64,000 nt of DNA from Dyella marensis (GCF_900112865.1 NZ_FONH01000004.1:143122-207121); one strand, 5' to 3'. Positions 26,065 to 34,110 are shown, counted from the first letter of the stretch. Translations and numbers: made by a program. The notes: a model not told the origin generated them from the letters alone.

Positions 26065-27210
26065 ATGAGCGAGCAAGTCCTCCCCAAGGCCAAGAAATCC
26101 GTCGCCCTGTCGGGCGTGGCCGCGGGCAACACCGCGCTGTGTACGGTCGGCCGCAGCGGCAACGACCTGCATTACCGCGGCTATGACATCCACGACCTGG
26201 CCGCCAAGGGCTGCTTCGAGGAAGTCGCCTACCTGCTGGTGCACGGCGTGCTGCCGAACTGGGCCGAGCTCAACGCCTACCGCGCCAAGCTCAAGCGCCT
26301 GCGCGGCCTGCCCGCGCCGGTGAAGAGCGCGCTGGAACTGCTGCCGGCCGCCACCCATCCGATGGACGTGATGCGCACCGGCTGCTCGGTGCTGGGCACG
26401 GTGCTGCCGGAGAAAGACGACCACAACCTCACCGGCGCGCGCGACATCGCCGACCGCCTGATGGCCAGCTTCGGCTCGATGCTGCTGTACTGGTATCACT
26501 TCAGCCACAACGGCAAGCGCATCGAGACCGAGACCGACGACGAGTCGATCGCCGCGCATTTCCTGCACCTGCTGCACGGCAAGAAGGCCAGCGAGCTGCA
26601 TGCGCACGCGCTGGACAAGTCGCTGATCCTGTACGCCGAGCACGAGTTCAACGCGTCGACCTTCGCCGCGCGCGTGATCGCCGGCACCGGCTCGGACATG
26701 TACTCCGCCATCACCGGCGCGATCGGCGCGCTGCGCGGCCCCAAGCACGGCGGTGCCAACGAAGTGGCGATGGAGATCATCGCGCGCTACCGCAATGCGG
26801 CCGAGGCGGAAGCCGACATCCGCGCCCGCGTCGAGCGCAAGGAGATCATCATCGGCTTCGGCCATCCGGTGTACACCGTGTCCGATCCGCGCAACGAGAT
26901 CATCAAGGAAGTCTCGCGCAAGCTGTGCACCGAGGGCGGCAACCCGACCCTGTTCGAGGTGTCCGAGCGCATCGAGAAGCTGATGTGGGAACTGAAGAAG
27001 ATGTTCCCCAACCTCGACTGGTTCTCGGCCAGCGCGTACCACATGATGGGCGTGCCCACCGCGATGTTCACGCCGCTGTTCGTGATCGCGCGCACCTCCG
27101 GCTGGAGCGCGCACGTGATCGAGCAGCGCCAGGACGGCAAGATCATCCGTCCCAGCGCGAACTACACCGGTCCCGAAGACCAGGCCTACGTGCCGATCGA
27201 AAAACGCTGA
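26065..27210 (+). CDS. prpC: 2-methylcitrate synthase
   Basis: A 381-residue citrate synthase-fold enzyme that condenses propionyl-CoA with oxaloacetate. Evidence: [14 protein letters not shown] and [12 protein letters not shown] at the N-terminus (PrpC type, short form without the E. coli GltA N-terminal domain), HAEHEF-like YAEHEFNAS, the GPKHGGANE active-site His, and [16 protein letters not shown] with the second His. The catalytic Asp lies in the [14 protein letters not shown] region. The ATG at 26065 follows CAGGAG; an in-frame ATG at 26044 is less likely. It is cotranscribed with prpB. Confidence 0.94.
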   Translation: MSEQVLPKAKKSVALSGVAAGNTALCTVGRSGNDLHYRGYDIHDLAAKGCFEEVAYLLVHGVLPNWAELNAYRAKLKRLRGLPAPVKSALELLPAATHPMDVMRTGCSVLGTVLPEKDDHNLTGARDIADRLMASFGSMLLYWYHFSHNGKRIETETDDESIAAHFLHLLHGKKASELHAHALDKSLILYAEHEFNASTFAARVIAGTGSDMYSAITGAIGALRGPKHGGANEVAMEIIARYRNAAEAEADIRARVERKEIIIGFGHPVYTVSDPRNEIIKEVSRKLCTEGGNPTLFEVSERIEKLMWELKKMFPNLDWFSASAYHMMGVPTAMFTPLFVIARTSGWSAHVIEQRQDGKIIRPSANYTGPEDQAYVPIEKR

Positions 27211-27232
27211 AGCGCCTTGCGCCGCGCATGAG

Positions 27233-27260
27233 AAAGGGAGCCTTCGGGCTCCCTTTTTTT
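27233..27260 (+). terminator. Intrinsic terminator of prpBC
   Basis: Stem AAAGGGAGCC, UUCG-type tetraloop TTCG, arm GGCTCCCTTT (27233-27256), then more T residues. A textbook rho-independent terminator. Confidence 0.95.
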
Positions 27261-27516
27261 GTCTGTCGCGCACGACGCTTCGCAGGTTCTTGCGTTCGCG
27301 TCAGCATCGTCTTCGCGCGGTGAAGGCGCCGCTGCGTTCCATTCACGTCCGATGTACGCGCGATTCGCAGCAAGCGTTGCGCATTCGGTGTCAACTTGCC
27401 CGGCCATCTGGACGGCCATACGCGCGGCCTGTCTTCGCACACGCAGCCGCGTGCGTCGACGGTGCGCACCATGCCAGGACGGCTTCACTCAAACCGTCAT
27501 CAGGAGTGTGCGACCC

Positions 27517-28533
27517 ATGAATAGATTCATCGGAAGAACGCGCCGGAGCTGGTTCGGCGCATCGCTGATCGCCGCCTTGTCCCTGCTGGCTTTCGCGGGA
27601 GGCGCGCAGGCAGCCGAGCAGGCCGCGCTCAAGCCCGACGCGGCCCTCACCTCGATCGGGACGATGGAGCAGCCACTGCGTCCGCAAGGCGTGCCCAGCA
27701 ATTTCGTGGTGACCCCCAACGGCTATTTCGATCCTTCCTGCGTGCAGGAAGTGCATGAAGGCGAAGAGCTGCACAAGGACGGCAATATCCGGCGCGTCGA
27801 CGGCTCGCTGCGCAAGCCCGCGCTGTGCTCGCAGCCGCATTTCGCCCTCAACGGTACGCGCATCGAGCCGAACGGCCTGGTGACGTTCCCGGCCGCGCAC
27901 AATCCCACTATCAACGGCTGGGTGATCGACACCAACTATTCCAGCAGCGTGGCGATCGGCCGCATCGTCGCCAGCTGGAAAGTGCCGAGCAATCCGACCA
28001 CCTCCGCCAGCCAGGTGATCTATTTCTTCCCTGGCCTTGAGCAGCTGCCCAACGTGCAGTCCATCCTGCAGCCCGTGCTGGGCTGGAACGGCTACAACGA
28101 CCACAAGTGGACCATGGCCAGCTGGAACTGCTGCGTGAGCGGCACCACGTACCACAGCTCGCCGATCAACGTGTCGGTGGGCGACAGCATCACCGGAGAC
28201 ACCTATTCCAACTGCTCGCCCGGCGTGACCTGCGCGACCTGGAAGATCGTGTCCAAGGACGTCACCAAGGGCACCAGCACGACCTTGACCACCAACCCCT
28301 ATGCCACGCTGAACTGGGTCTTCGGCGGCGTGCTGGAGGCCTATGGCGTCAGCAGTTGCAATCACTACCCGAGCAACGGCTCGATCGCCTTCACCAGCAT
28401 CGCGGTCTATAACCTCAACCAGGTGCAGATCGCCAACCCGCCGTGGACCAAGGACTTCCCGGTCGGCTCGACCAGCCCGCAGTGCAACTACGGCATCACC
28501 GCCACGGCTTCGACCACCACCCTGGTGTATTGA
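27517..28533 (+). CDS. Secreted protein, possibly G1 (eqolisin)-like lectin fold
   Basis: A 338-residue exported protein with a signal peptide ending GGAQA. I do not recognise it with certainty. After an N-terminal region with single cysteines (PSCVQEV, ALCSQPH), the domain from about residue 135 has WVIDTNYSSSV, ASWKVPSNPT, NGYNDHKWTMASWNCC, PINVSVGDSITGD, TWKIVSKD and NWVFGGVLEAYGVSSC. The order of a WKVP strand, a VSVGDSI turn and a Glu in a GVLEAYGV strand is reminiscent of glutamic peptidase G1 and related concanavalin-like folds. This is a weak resemblance and no activity should be assumed. Several Cys suggest disulfides. It stands alone between two terminators. A CAGGAG ribosome site precedes the ATG. 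Confidence 0.65.
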   Translation: MNRFIGRTRRSWFGASLIAALSLLAFAGGAQAAEQAALKPDAALTSIGTMEQPLRPQGVPSNFVVTPNGYFDPSCVQEVHEGEELHKDGNIRRVDGSLRKPALCSQPHFALNGTRIEPNGLVTFPAAHNPTINGWVIDTNYSSSVAIGRIVASWKVPSNPTTSASQVIYFFPGLEQLPNVQSILQPVLGWNGYNDHKWTMASWNCCVSGTTYHSSPINVSVGDSITGDTYSNCSPGVTCATWKIVSKDVTKGTSTTLTTNPYATLNWVFGGVLEAYGVSSCNHYPSNGSIAFTSIAVYNLNQVQIANPPWTKDFPVGSTSPQCNYGITATASTTTLVY

Positions 28534-28549
28534 GCCCTGCGCATCCCCG

Positions 28550-28577
28550 GCCTGCGCGGGTATCCGCGCAGGCTTTT
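28550..28577 (+). terminator. Intrinsic terminator after the secreted protein gene
   Basis: Stem GCCTGCGCGG, loop GTAT, arm CCGCGCAGGC (28550-28573), then TTTTCT. Confidence 0.88.
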
Positions 28578-28956
28578 CTATCGATAGGCATCGCACGCGC
28601 CGTCGGTCGACGGCGCGTGATGCTTTGTTGCCGATACGCAGGTACAGGGCGTAACGCGAGCGTTACAGCGTAGCGAAGCGTGGCGCACGCCATGCTGCGC
28701 GGGGCCGCGCTCGCCCTGGCCTTGCGCGGCATCGGCGCGGCCGCGCGCTCGCGGCGTAACGCGATTGATGCAGTCCAGCCCGATCCGCGCTGCCGTTTCC
28801 TGCGGGAAATTCCGCCGTTCATCGCGCAAGTGACTGACTGCAAGCGAAGATTTCATGCGGCGAGAAATCATGCGAAGCAGTGGCATGCATGTTGCCAAGC
28901 TTGGAAGCCGCGTAGCTCGGCGTACCAGGGGGCCACTGTTCCGCAGGAGAGAGTCC
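28578..28956. promoter_or_regulatory. Upstream region of the amyloid-like locus with palindrome
   Basis: This gap holds no convincing gene. It contains a perfect palindrome GTAACGC-GA-GCGTTAC (28651-28666), and the decamer GCGTAACGCG occurs both here (28649-28658) and at 28754-28763. It should carry the promoter of the 28957-33120 locus. The binding factor is unknown. Confidence 0.4.
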
Positions 28957-29886
28957 ATGCGCAAGACACTCATCGCCACGGCAATACTGCTTGGCATCGG
29001 CTTGACGCTACCCGCCATGGCAGACGACGACAACTCGACCAACTCGCACAACAACAGCTCCACCCATACCCGAACCAATTCGAGCCAGGGCAACGACCGC
29101 AACAATGTCGGCGATGCCAACGCATCGGCGGTGGGTGCGGCGTCGGCCAACAACGGCGGCACGGCGACCTCCGCGGTCACCAACTCGTTCAACAACAGCA
29201 AGGCAGTGGCGGTGAGCCGACTCGACGGCACGGTGACCGACATCCAGGTCAGCGGCATCGGCAATGTCGCGCAGAACTGGGGTAATGCCAATGGCGCCCG
29301 CGGCGGCACGGGTGGCGAGGCCTACGGCGGCTACGGCACCGGCGGCAGCGGCGGATCCGGCGGCGGCGGTGGCAATGCGCGTGCGCGCAGTGGCGGCGTG
29401 GGCGACAGCTCGGCAAGCAGCGGTGCGGCGGTGGCCGGCGCGGGCGCCTGGGGCGGCGGCAGCGACGGTGACAACTCCGGCGATTCCAGCGCGGACGCGC
29501 GCCGCCGCAGCACCGGCGGCACGTCCACCGGCGGCAGCGGCGCCTGGGCCGGCGGCGCGGCGACCGGCGGCACCTCGACCTCGACCAGTGGCGGCGCGTC
29601 GGCGACCGGCGGCTCCAGCGGCGCGGCCGATGCGACCGCGGGCGCGGGCGGCATGGGCGGCGAAGGCGGCGTGGGCACCGGCGGCGGTGCGGCCGGCGGC
29701 GCCGGTGGCGCGGGCGCGGCAGGCGGAGCGGCGTGGGCCGATGCCGGCGCCTTCGACATGTCCAACCACATGGAAGGCGCAGCCGCAGCGGCGGCAGGCG
29801 TGACCGTGATGGCGCAGAACAGCGGCGTGGCCGCACTGACGCAGCAGAGCGTGAACGTGCAGGCCAACCTCAACGTCGGCCATTGA
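28957..29886 (+). CDS. Secreted Gly/Ala/Asn-rich repeat protein, candidate amyloid or adhesin subunit
   Basis: A 309-residue exported low-complexity protein with a signal peptide ending PAMA. The mature part has three zones. The first is an Asn/Ser-rich stretch (25-60) followed by a short ordered block (AVTNSFNNSKAVAVSRLDGTVTDIQVSGIGNVAQN, given here in two parts: AVTNSFNNSKAVAVSRLDG and TVTDIQVSGIGNVAQN). The second is a Gly/Ala-rich zone (about 108-265). The third is a conserved-looking tail MEGAAAAAAGVTVMAQNSG followed by a QQSVNVQANL segment. The tail pattern QN-S/T-x-x-x-x-L-x-Q...NVQ recurs in the next two secreted proteins of the locus. No enzyme domain is present. Position at the head of an operon with a C39 peptidase and a FapF-like barrel suggests a Fap-type fibre subunit. 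The ATG at 28957 has CAGGAGAGA upstream. Confidence 0.7.
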   Translation: MRKTLIATAILLGIGLTLPAMADDDNSTNSHNNSSTHTRTNSSQGNDRNNVGDANASAVGAASANNGGTATSAVTNSFNNSKAVAVSRLDGTVTDIQVSGIGNVAQNWGNANGARGGTGGEAYGGYGTGGSGGSGGGGGNARARSGGVGDSSASSGAAVAGAGAWGGGSDGDNSGDSSADARRRSTGGTSTGGSGAWAGGAATGGTSTSTSGGASATGGSSGAADATAGAGGMGGEGGVGTGGGAAGGAGGAGAAGGAAWADAGAFDMSNHMEGAAAAAAGVTVMAQNSGVAALTQQSVNVQANLNVGH

Positions 29887-29943
29887 CGAGCAGACCCGTG
29901 GCGGGGTTCCGGCCCCGCCACGTTTGCGCAAGGGAGAACCGCC

Positions 29944-30336
29944 ATGAGGAAGATCAGGGCTGCGGGCGCGGCGTGCCTGTGTCTGGCTGCCTGCGGATGG
30001 GCGCAGGCGCAATCGTCGGCCAGTGATTTATCGGCTTCGCCGGTCGCGGCGTATCGCGCGGAGGCGGCATCGCGTCCGGACGACGTGACCGACTTCGGTC
30101 GGCGCGTCGACACCGACGTGCTCGCCGGCCTGAGCGGCGGCACTGACGTCAGCAACAAGATGACGCTCAACGGTACCGTCAGCAACAACCAGGCCGACGA
30201 TGTCGTCACCGGCTACAACTCGATCAGCGCGGGCTCCTTCCAGGGCGCCTCCGGCGTGCCGATGGTGATCCAGAACACCGGCAACAATGTGCTGATCCAG
30301 AACGCCACCATCATCAACGTGCAATTCCGGCAGTAG
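29944..30336 (+). CDS. Small secreted protein, candidate minor amyloid subunit
   Basis: A 130-residue exported protein. The N-terminus allows either a lipobox (CLAAC, Cys18) or signal peptidase I cleavage after AQA. The mature part has DTDVLAGLSGG (Gly65-Gly66), then an Asn-rich, beta-prone tail NGTVSNNQADDV and VIQNTGNNVLIQNATIINVQ. The tail matches the QN-S/T pattern at the end of the preceding protein. It is unlike any enzyme. AGGGA precedes the ATG. It follows the first gene by 57 bases, and the C39 peptidase gene starts five bases after its stop, so the genes are cotranscribed. Confidence 0.7.
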   Translation: MRKIRAAGAACLCLAACGWAQAQSSASDLSASPVAAYRAEAASRPDDVTDFGRRVDTDVLAGLSGGTDVSNKMTLNGTVSNNQADDVVTGYNSISAGSFQGASGVPMVIQNTGNNVLIQNATIINVQFRQ

Positions 30337-30340
30337 CGCC

Positions 30341-31027
30341 GTGAGGCCATGGCTGCCGGTATTGCTGCTGTCCGCGCTGTGCTGGCACGGCGCGGCGCCG
30401 GCGTCGTCGATCCCGGTGCCGGGCGCGCAGGGGCAGGGCATCAGCCTGCGCCTGACCAGCCTCAAGGAAGCGCGCTTCCGCAACACCATCCGGCAGAAGT
30501 ACGACTTCAGCTGCGGCTCGGCGGCGGTGGCGACGCTGCTGACTTACCAGTATGGCTATCCGGTCGACGAGCAGGCGGCGTTCGCGCAGATGTATGCGCA
30601 CGGCGATCGCGCCAAGATCGGCAAGGAAGGCTTCTCGCTGCTGGACATCAAGCGCTACCTCGCCGCCAACGGCTTCGACGCGGACGGCTTCGAGGTGCCG
30701 CTGGAGAAACTCGAGCAGGAACGCCTGCCCGCGATCGTGCTGATCGACGAGCGCGGCTATCACCACTTCGTGGTGGTGAAGGGCTTGCGCGACGACCGCG
30801 TACTGATCGGCGACCCCGCGCTGGGCACGCGCTCACTGCCGCGCACACGCTTCGACGCAATGTGGAAGAACCGCCTGGTCTTCGTCATCCACAACCGCCG
30901 CACGCTGGCGGTGTTCAACAGCGCCTCCGACTGGCGCGCCGCGCCGATGGCGCCGCTCGGCGCCGGCATCGATCGCCGCGGCCTGGACGGCATCACGATC
31001 CCCAAGCGGGGACCGGGGGATATATGA
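30341..31027 (+). CDS. Periplasmic C39-family (FapD-like) cysteine peptidase
   Basis: A 228-residue exported papain-like peptidase of family C39, the family that cleaves Gly-Gly leader peptides. Here it is a stand-alone domain with a signal peptide, not fused to an ABC transporter; this is the arrangement of FapD in Pseudomonas Fap systems. Catalytic residues visible: Cys58 in YDFSCGSAAVATLL, His141 or His142 in GYHHFVVVKG, and Asp158 in LIGDPALG. The GTG at 30341 is the only start that keeps the signal peptide; it has a poor ribosome site and is probably coupled to the upstream gene. Its stop overlaps the next start (ATGA). Likely targets are the Gly-Gly-containing exported proteins on either side, which is inference. 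Confidence 0.85.
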   Translation: MRPWLPVLLLSALCWHGAAPASSIPVPGAQGQGISLRLTSLKEARFRNTIRQKYDFSCGSAAVATLLTYQYGYPVDEQAAFAQMYAHGDRAKIGKEGFSLLDIKRYLAANGFDADGFEVPLEKLEQERLPAIVLIDERGYHHFVVVKGLRDDRVLIGDPALGTRSLPRTRFDAMWKNRLVFVIHNRRTLAVFNSASDWRAAPMAPLGAGIDRRGLDGITIPKRGPGDI

Positions 31028-31536
31028 GCATGCGCACGCTTCGCGCCGGCCTCGGGCTGGCGTTGCTGGCTTCGTCGGTCCTGGTGGCGCCGCGGGTGCA
31101 TGCGGACGAACCGGGCGTAGCGTCATGGGCGCCGGTAAGCGAGGCGCGCCTCGATGCGGCGCGCGGCGGCTTCGATCTCGGCGGCGGCCTGGTGGCGGCG
31201 CTCGGACTGGACCGCGTGGTGTATGTCAACGGAGCGCTCGTCGTTTCCACCCACGTCGACATACCGGACGTCGCCCACCTGACGCCGGCGCAAGCCGGCG
31301 CGCTGTCCTCGGCGATCAACACCGCGTCGGTGGTGCAGGTCGGCGCGGGCAACAGCGTGGACCCGGCCGCGTTCGGCCGGAACGCCGCCGCCGCGGTGGT
31401 GCAGAACACGCTCGACAACCAGCGCATCGCGGCGATCACCACGCTCAATGTTTCGGTGAACACGCTGAGCGCCTTCCGCAGTCTGAATCTCGGACAGAGC
31501 CTGCAATCGGCGCTGGCCAATCCGCTCGGGCGCTGA
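31024..31536 (+). CDS. Secreted protein with leader-like Gly-Gly motif
   Basis: A 170-residue exported protein (signal peptide ending RVHA). Just inside the mature part it has SEARLDAARGGFDLGGG (Gly48-Gly49), which looks like the LxxxxGG leader processed by C39 peptidases. The rest is Ala/Val/Asn-rich. It contains AVVQNTLDNQRIAAITTLNV (Gln127), the third occurrence in the locus of a QN-S/T...NV pattern. It overlaps the C39 peptidase gene by four bases, so translation is coupled. It could be the counterpart of FapE or FapB, but no specific homology can be claimed. Confidence 0.7.
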   Translation: MSMRTLRAGLGLALLASSVLVAPRVHADEPGVASWAPVSEARLDAARGGFDLGGGLVAALGLDRVVYVNGALVVSTHVDIPDVAHLTPAQAGALSSAINTASVVQVGAGNSVDPAAFGRNAAAAVVQNTLDNQRIAAITTLNVSVNTLSAFRSLNLGQSLQSALANPLGR

Positions 31537-31548
31537 GAGCAAAGCCCC

Positions 31549-31655
31549 TCTCCCATCGGGAGAGGGGTTGGGGTGAGGGTACGGGCGGAGCGGTGCGCTT
31601 GCCTCCGTCCGGACCCTCATCCGGCTGCCGCCACCTTCTCCCGGAGGGAGAAGGG
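31549..31655. repeat. Dispersed copy of the left-end palindromic repeat
   Basis: It has CCCCTCTCCCATCGGGAGAGG, then the GGTTGGGGTGAGGGTACGGG phrase, and CCCTCATCCGGCTGCCGCC with CTTCTCCCGGAGGGAGAAG. This is the same family as 1-525. It lies inside the putative amyloid operon, between the Gly-Gly protein and the barrel gene. Confidence 0.88.
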
Positions 31656-31731
31656 TCTGTTTTTGGAGATTGAGGGGAAAACCAGCGCCATAGCGTCGGC
31701 CGATATTTCGATCAGGAGAAGGGGGAGGGCG

Positions 31732-33120
31732 ATGATCACGATCCATGGGGCAAGACACGAACGGACGAAGCGCGGCAGCTGCGGGCGTCGCTGCATCGCG
31801 GCGGCCGCTGGCCTTGTACTGCTGGTCGGCACGGGCGCAGCGCAGCAGGCGGCCCCGACGCCACCCGACGACCTGCACCAGCAGGTCAAGACGCAGGGCG
31901 AGCGCCTGGACGCGATGCGCAGCCAGATCGCCATGCAGATGGAACAGCTCGAAGCCATGAAGCGCACGCTGGCCGCGCAGGAGGCGCAATATCGGGAGCT
32001 GCGGCAGGCAGTGGGCCTGGATGTGCTGGACAAGCAGCGCGCCGGCAATATCCGCGCGGCCGGCAGCTCCGCCACGGCGTTGCCGATGCCGGCCGGCGAC
32101 ACGCTGGCGGCGAGTACGGCCGAAGACACCCAGCCCGTCGGCCAGGCGCCGCCGCGCGACTCGCGGCCGCCCGAGGTGGCGCCGATCTTCGACCAGCCCG
32201 GCGTGCTGACGCCGCGCGGCAAGCTCATTGTCGAGCCGTCGTACCAGTTCGGCTATTCGTCGGCGGACCGCGTGGCGCTGGTCGGCTACACCATCATCCC
32301 GGCCCTCCTGATCGGCCTGGTCGACGTGCGCCAGGTGAAGACCACCACGCAGACCGGCGCGGTCGCGCTGCGCTACGGCATCACCAATCGATTGGAAGCC
32401 GAGGTGCGCATCCCCTACGTGCACGGGCACACCGACACGATCAGTCGCGAGATCTTCACCGGCACCGCCACCGATCGCGTGTTCGGCGCCAGCGGCAGCG
32501 GCCTGGGCGATGTCGAGGCGACGCTGCGCTACCAGCTCAATGACGGAGGCGCCGACAAGCCGTACTACATTGCCTGGCTGCGCGCGAAATCGCGCACCGG
32601 GCGCGACCCGTTCGAAGTCACCACCGATTGCGTGCAACGCTGCGTGCAGAACGCCACCGGCACCGGCCTGCCGCTGGAACTGCCCACCGGCAGCGGCTTC
32701 TACTCGGTGCAGCCGGGCGTGACCTGGCTGTATCCGTCCGATCCGGTGGTGTTCTTCGGCAACGTCAGCTACCTGCACAATTTCGCGCGCAACCACGTCA
32801 GCCGCACGCTGCTGCTGGCAGGCAAGGAGCAACTGGGCAAGGTGCAGGTGGGCGATGTGGTCGACTTCAGCGTCGGCATGGGCCTGGCGCTCAACGAGAA
32901 GGCCTCCTTCAGCATCGGCTACGACCAGAGCTGGGTGGGCGTGACCAAGCAGAACAACCGCACGGTGGCGGGCTCGGCCAAGACCGTGCTCGGCACCTTG
33001 CTGATCGGCGGCTCGTATCGTTTCAACGATAAGCGGACGCTCAACTTCACGCTGGGCGTCGGGGTGACGCGCGATACGCCGGATGCGACGGTGACGGTGC
33101 GGGTGCCGATGATGTATTGA
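31732..33120 (+). CDS. FapF-like coiled-coil and beta-barrel outer-membrane protein
   Basis: A 462-residue exported protein. After a signal peptide there is a coiled coil (about 45-95; LHQQVKTQGERLDAMRSQIA, QMEQLEAMKRTLAAQEAQY), then a Pro/Ala-rich linker. A long beta-barrel follows (about 155-462), with strands such as LIVEPSYQFGYSSADRVAL, GAVALRYGITNRLEAEVRIP, KASFSIGYDQSWVGVT and a final TVRVPMMY with a terminal aromatic. A trimerising coiled coil in front of a barrel is the layout of FapF, the export pore for Fap amyloid. Databases often call such proteins transporter or alpha-amylase-like barrel proteins. It has its own strong ribosome site (GGGGGAGG). It is separated from the upstream genes by a repeat, so transcription may be joint or separate. 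Confidence 0.75.
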   Translation: MITIHGARHERTKRGSCGRRCIAAAAGLVLLVGTGAAQQAAPTPPDDLHQQVKTQGERLDAMRSQIAMQMEQLEAMKRTLAAQEAQYRELRQAVGLDVLDKQRAGNIRAAGSSATALPMPAGDTLAASTAEDTQPVGQAPPRDSRPPEVAPIFDQPGVLTPRGKLIVEPSYQFGYSSADRVALVGYTIIPALLIGLVDVRQVKTTTQTGAVALRYGITNRLEAEVRIPYVHGHTDTISREIFTGTATDRVFGASGSGLGDVEATLRYQLNDGGADKPYYIAWLRAKSRTGRDPFEVTTDCVQRCVQNATGTGLPLELPTGSGFYSVQPGVTWLYPSDPVVFFGNVSYLHNFARNHVSRTLLLAGKEQLGKVQVGDVVDFSVGMGLALNEKASFSIGYDQSWVGVTKQNNRTVAGSAKTVLGTLLIGGSYRFNDKRTLNFTLGVGVTRDTPDATVTVRVPMMY

Positions 33121-33135
33121 GGCCGGCACCACATG

Positions 33136-33167
33136 CCCGTCATTCCGGCCTGCGCCGGAATGACGGG
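33136..33167. repeat. Short palindromic hairpin repeat between convergent genes
   Basis: A perfect 14-bp stem CCCGTCATTCCGGC, 4-base loop and complementary arm. GTCATTCCGGC...GCCGGAATGAC hairpins are common intergenic repeats in proteobacteria. It may act as a terminator for the barrel gene and the TerC gene. Confidence 0.75.
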
Positions 33168-33228
33168 GAAGGGTGGTGCGATCCAGGGGAGCGAGTCGCT
33201 CGCTCCCGCTCTTCGCACGCATTCGTCC

Positions 33229-33915
33229 TCAGGCGCTTTCGGCCCTCGTGCTCGCGCGCCGCTTCTGCACGTACCACCCGCCGCCGCAGACGGCGGCCAC
33301 CAGTAGCGCGTCCAGCGCATAGCGGGCCCAGCCGTGCGCGTCGAACCAGGGCGCCAGCAGATGGTCGTGCGCGATCATGCGCGCCGCGGTCCAGGCGATC
33401 GCGCCGGCGCCGATGTACACGATGACCGGGAAGCGCTCGATCAGCTTCAGGATCAGGGTGGAACCCCACACCACCAGCGGCACGCTGATCGCCAGGCCGA
33501 TGATCACCAGCGGCATGTGGCCGCGCGAGGCGCCGGCGATGGCCAGCACGTTGTCCAGGCCCATCAGCGCATCGGCCACCACGATGGTGCGGATCGCCGA
33601 CCAGAAGCCGGCGGCGGCGCTGACCTTGTGCCCGCCCTCGTCGGAGCGCAGCAGTTTCCAGGCGATCGGCAGCAACAGCACGCCGCCGGCCAGCATCAGG
33701 CCGGGCAGCTTGAGCAGGTAGACCACCACCGCGGTGAGCGCCACGCGCACCGCCACCGCGCCGAAGGTGCCCCAGAACACCGCCTTCTTCTGCAGGCTCT
33801 TGGGCAGGTTGCGCGCGGCCAGCGCGATGACGATGGCGTTGTCGCCCGCCAGCACGAGGTCGAGCAGGACGATGGCCAGCAGGCCTGAGAAGAATTCGGG
33901 GCTGAGGAAATCCAT
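33229..33915 (-). CDS. TerC/Alx-family integral membrane protein, probable Mn2+ exporter
   Basis: A 228-residue, seven-segment TerC-family membrane protein of the YjbE type. Conserved acidic motifs lie in the membrane: LLDLVLAGDNAIVIALAARN near residue 20, and VVADALMGLDNVLAIAGASR near residue 115. Family members under yybP-ykoY riboswitches export or buffer manganese, and such a riboswitch lies directly upstream here. The ATG at 33915 gives MDFLSPEFFSGLLAIVLLD, the normal start. The open frame continues upstream through the riboswitch but has no family similarity there. The gene converges on the FapF-like gene. Confidence 0.9.
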   Translation of the reverse strand: MDFLSPEFFSGLLAIVLLDLVLAGDNAIVIALAARNLPKSLQKKAVFWGTFGAVAVRVALTAVVVYLLKLPGLMLAGGVLLLPIAWKLLRSDEGGHKVSAAAGFWSAIRTIVVADALMGLDNVLAIAGASRGHMPLVIIGLAISVPLVVWGSTLILKLIERFPVIVYIGAGAIAWTAARMIAHDHLLAPWFDAHGWARYALDALLVAAVCGGGWYVQKRRASTRAESA

Positions 33916-33959
33916 GCGGTGTATGTTCCTGCGCGCGGGACGAATGCAGCAACCACGAG

Positions 33960-34100
33960 CGCACGCAGCCTCGTGATTACCGCAAAAGTCTCGTTCCCGG
34001 CAGAACCGCTGCAGTGACCGGGGCGGTGCTCCGCCCGTGATGACGACCACTGCACGGACGCCGCATGCAGCGACGTCCGGAACTACTCCCCTTTGGGATC
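33960..34100 (-). promoter_or_regulatory. yybP-ykoY (Mn2+) riboswitch
   Basis: Read on the minus strand, the leader starts AAAGGGGAGTAGTTCCGG (34097 downward). It contains an extended hairpin with GGGCGGAGCACCGCCC and closes with GGGAACGAGACTTTTGCGG (33981-33999). The AAGGGGAGTAG box and the GAGACNTTTGC box are the two conserved parts of yybP-ykoY riboswitches, which bind Mn2+ and control TerC/MntP-type genes. The gene it precedes is TerC-family, and a promoter lies at the right distance upstream. Recognition is by motif; no covariance search was run. Confidence 0.85.
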
Positions 34101-34110
34101 AGTGCCGGCC

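Noticed and set aside
28680-29285. Open frame with His/Arg-rich product before and across the first amyloid-locus gene
   Set aside because: It overlaps the supported gene in another frame and has no signal peptide or ribosome site; shadow of low-complexity coding DNA.
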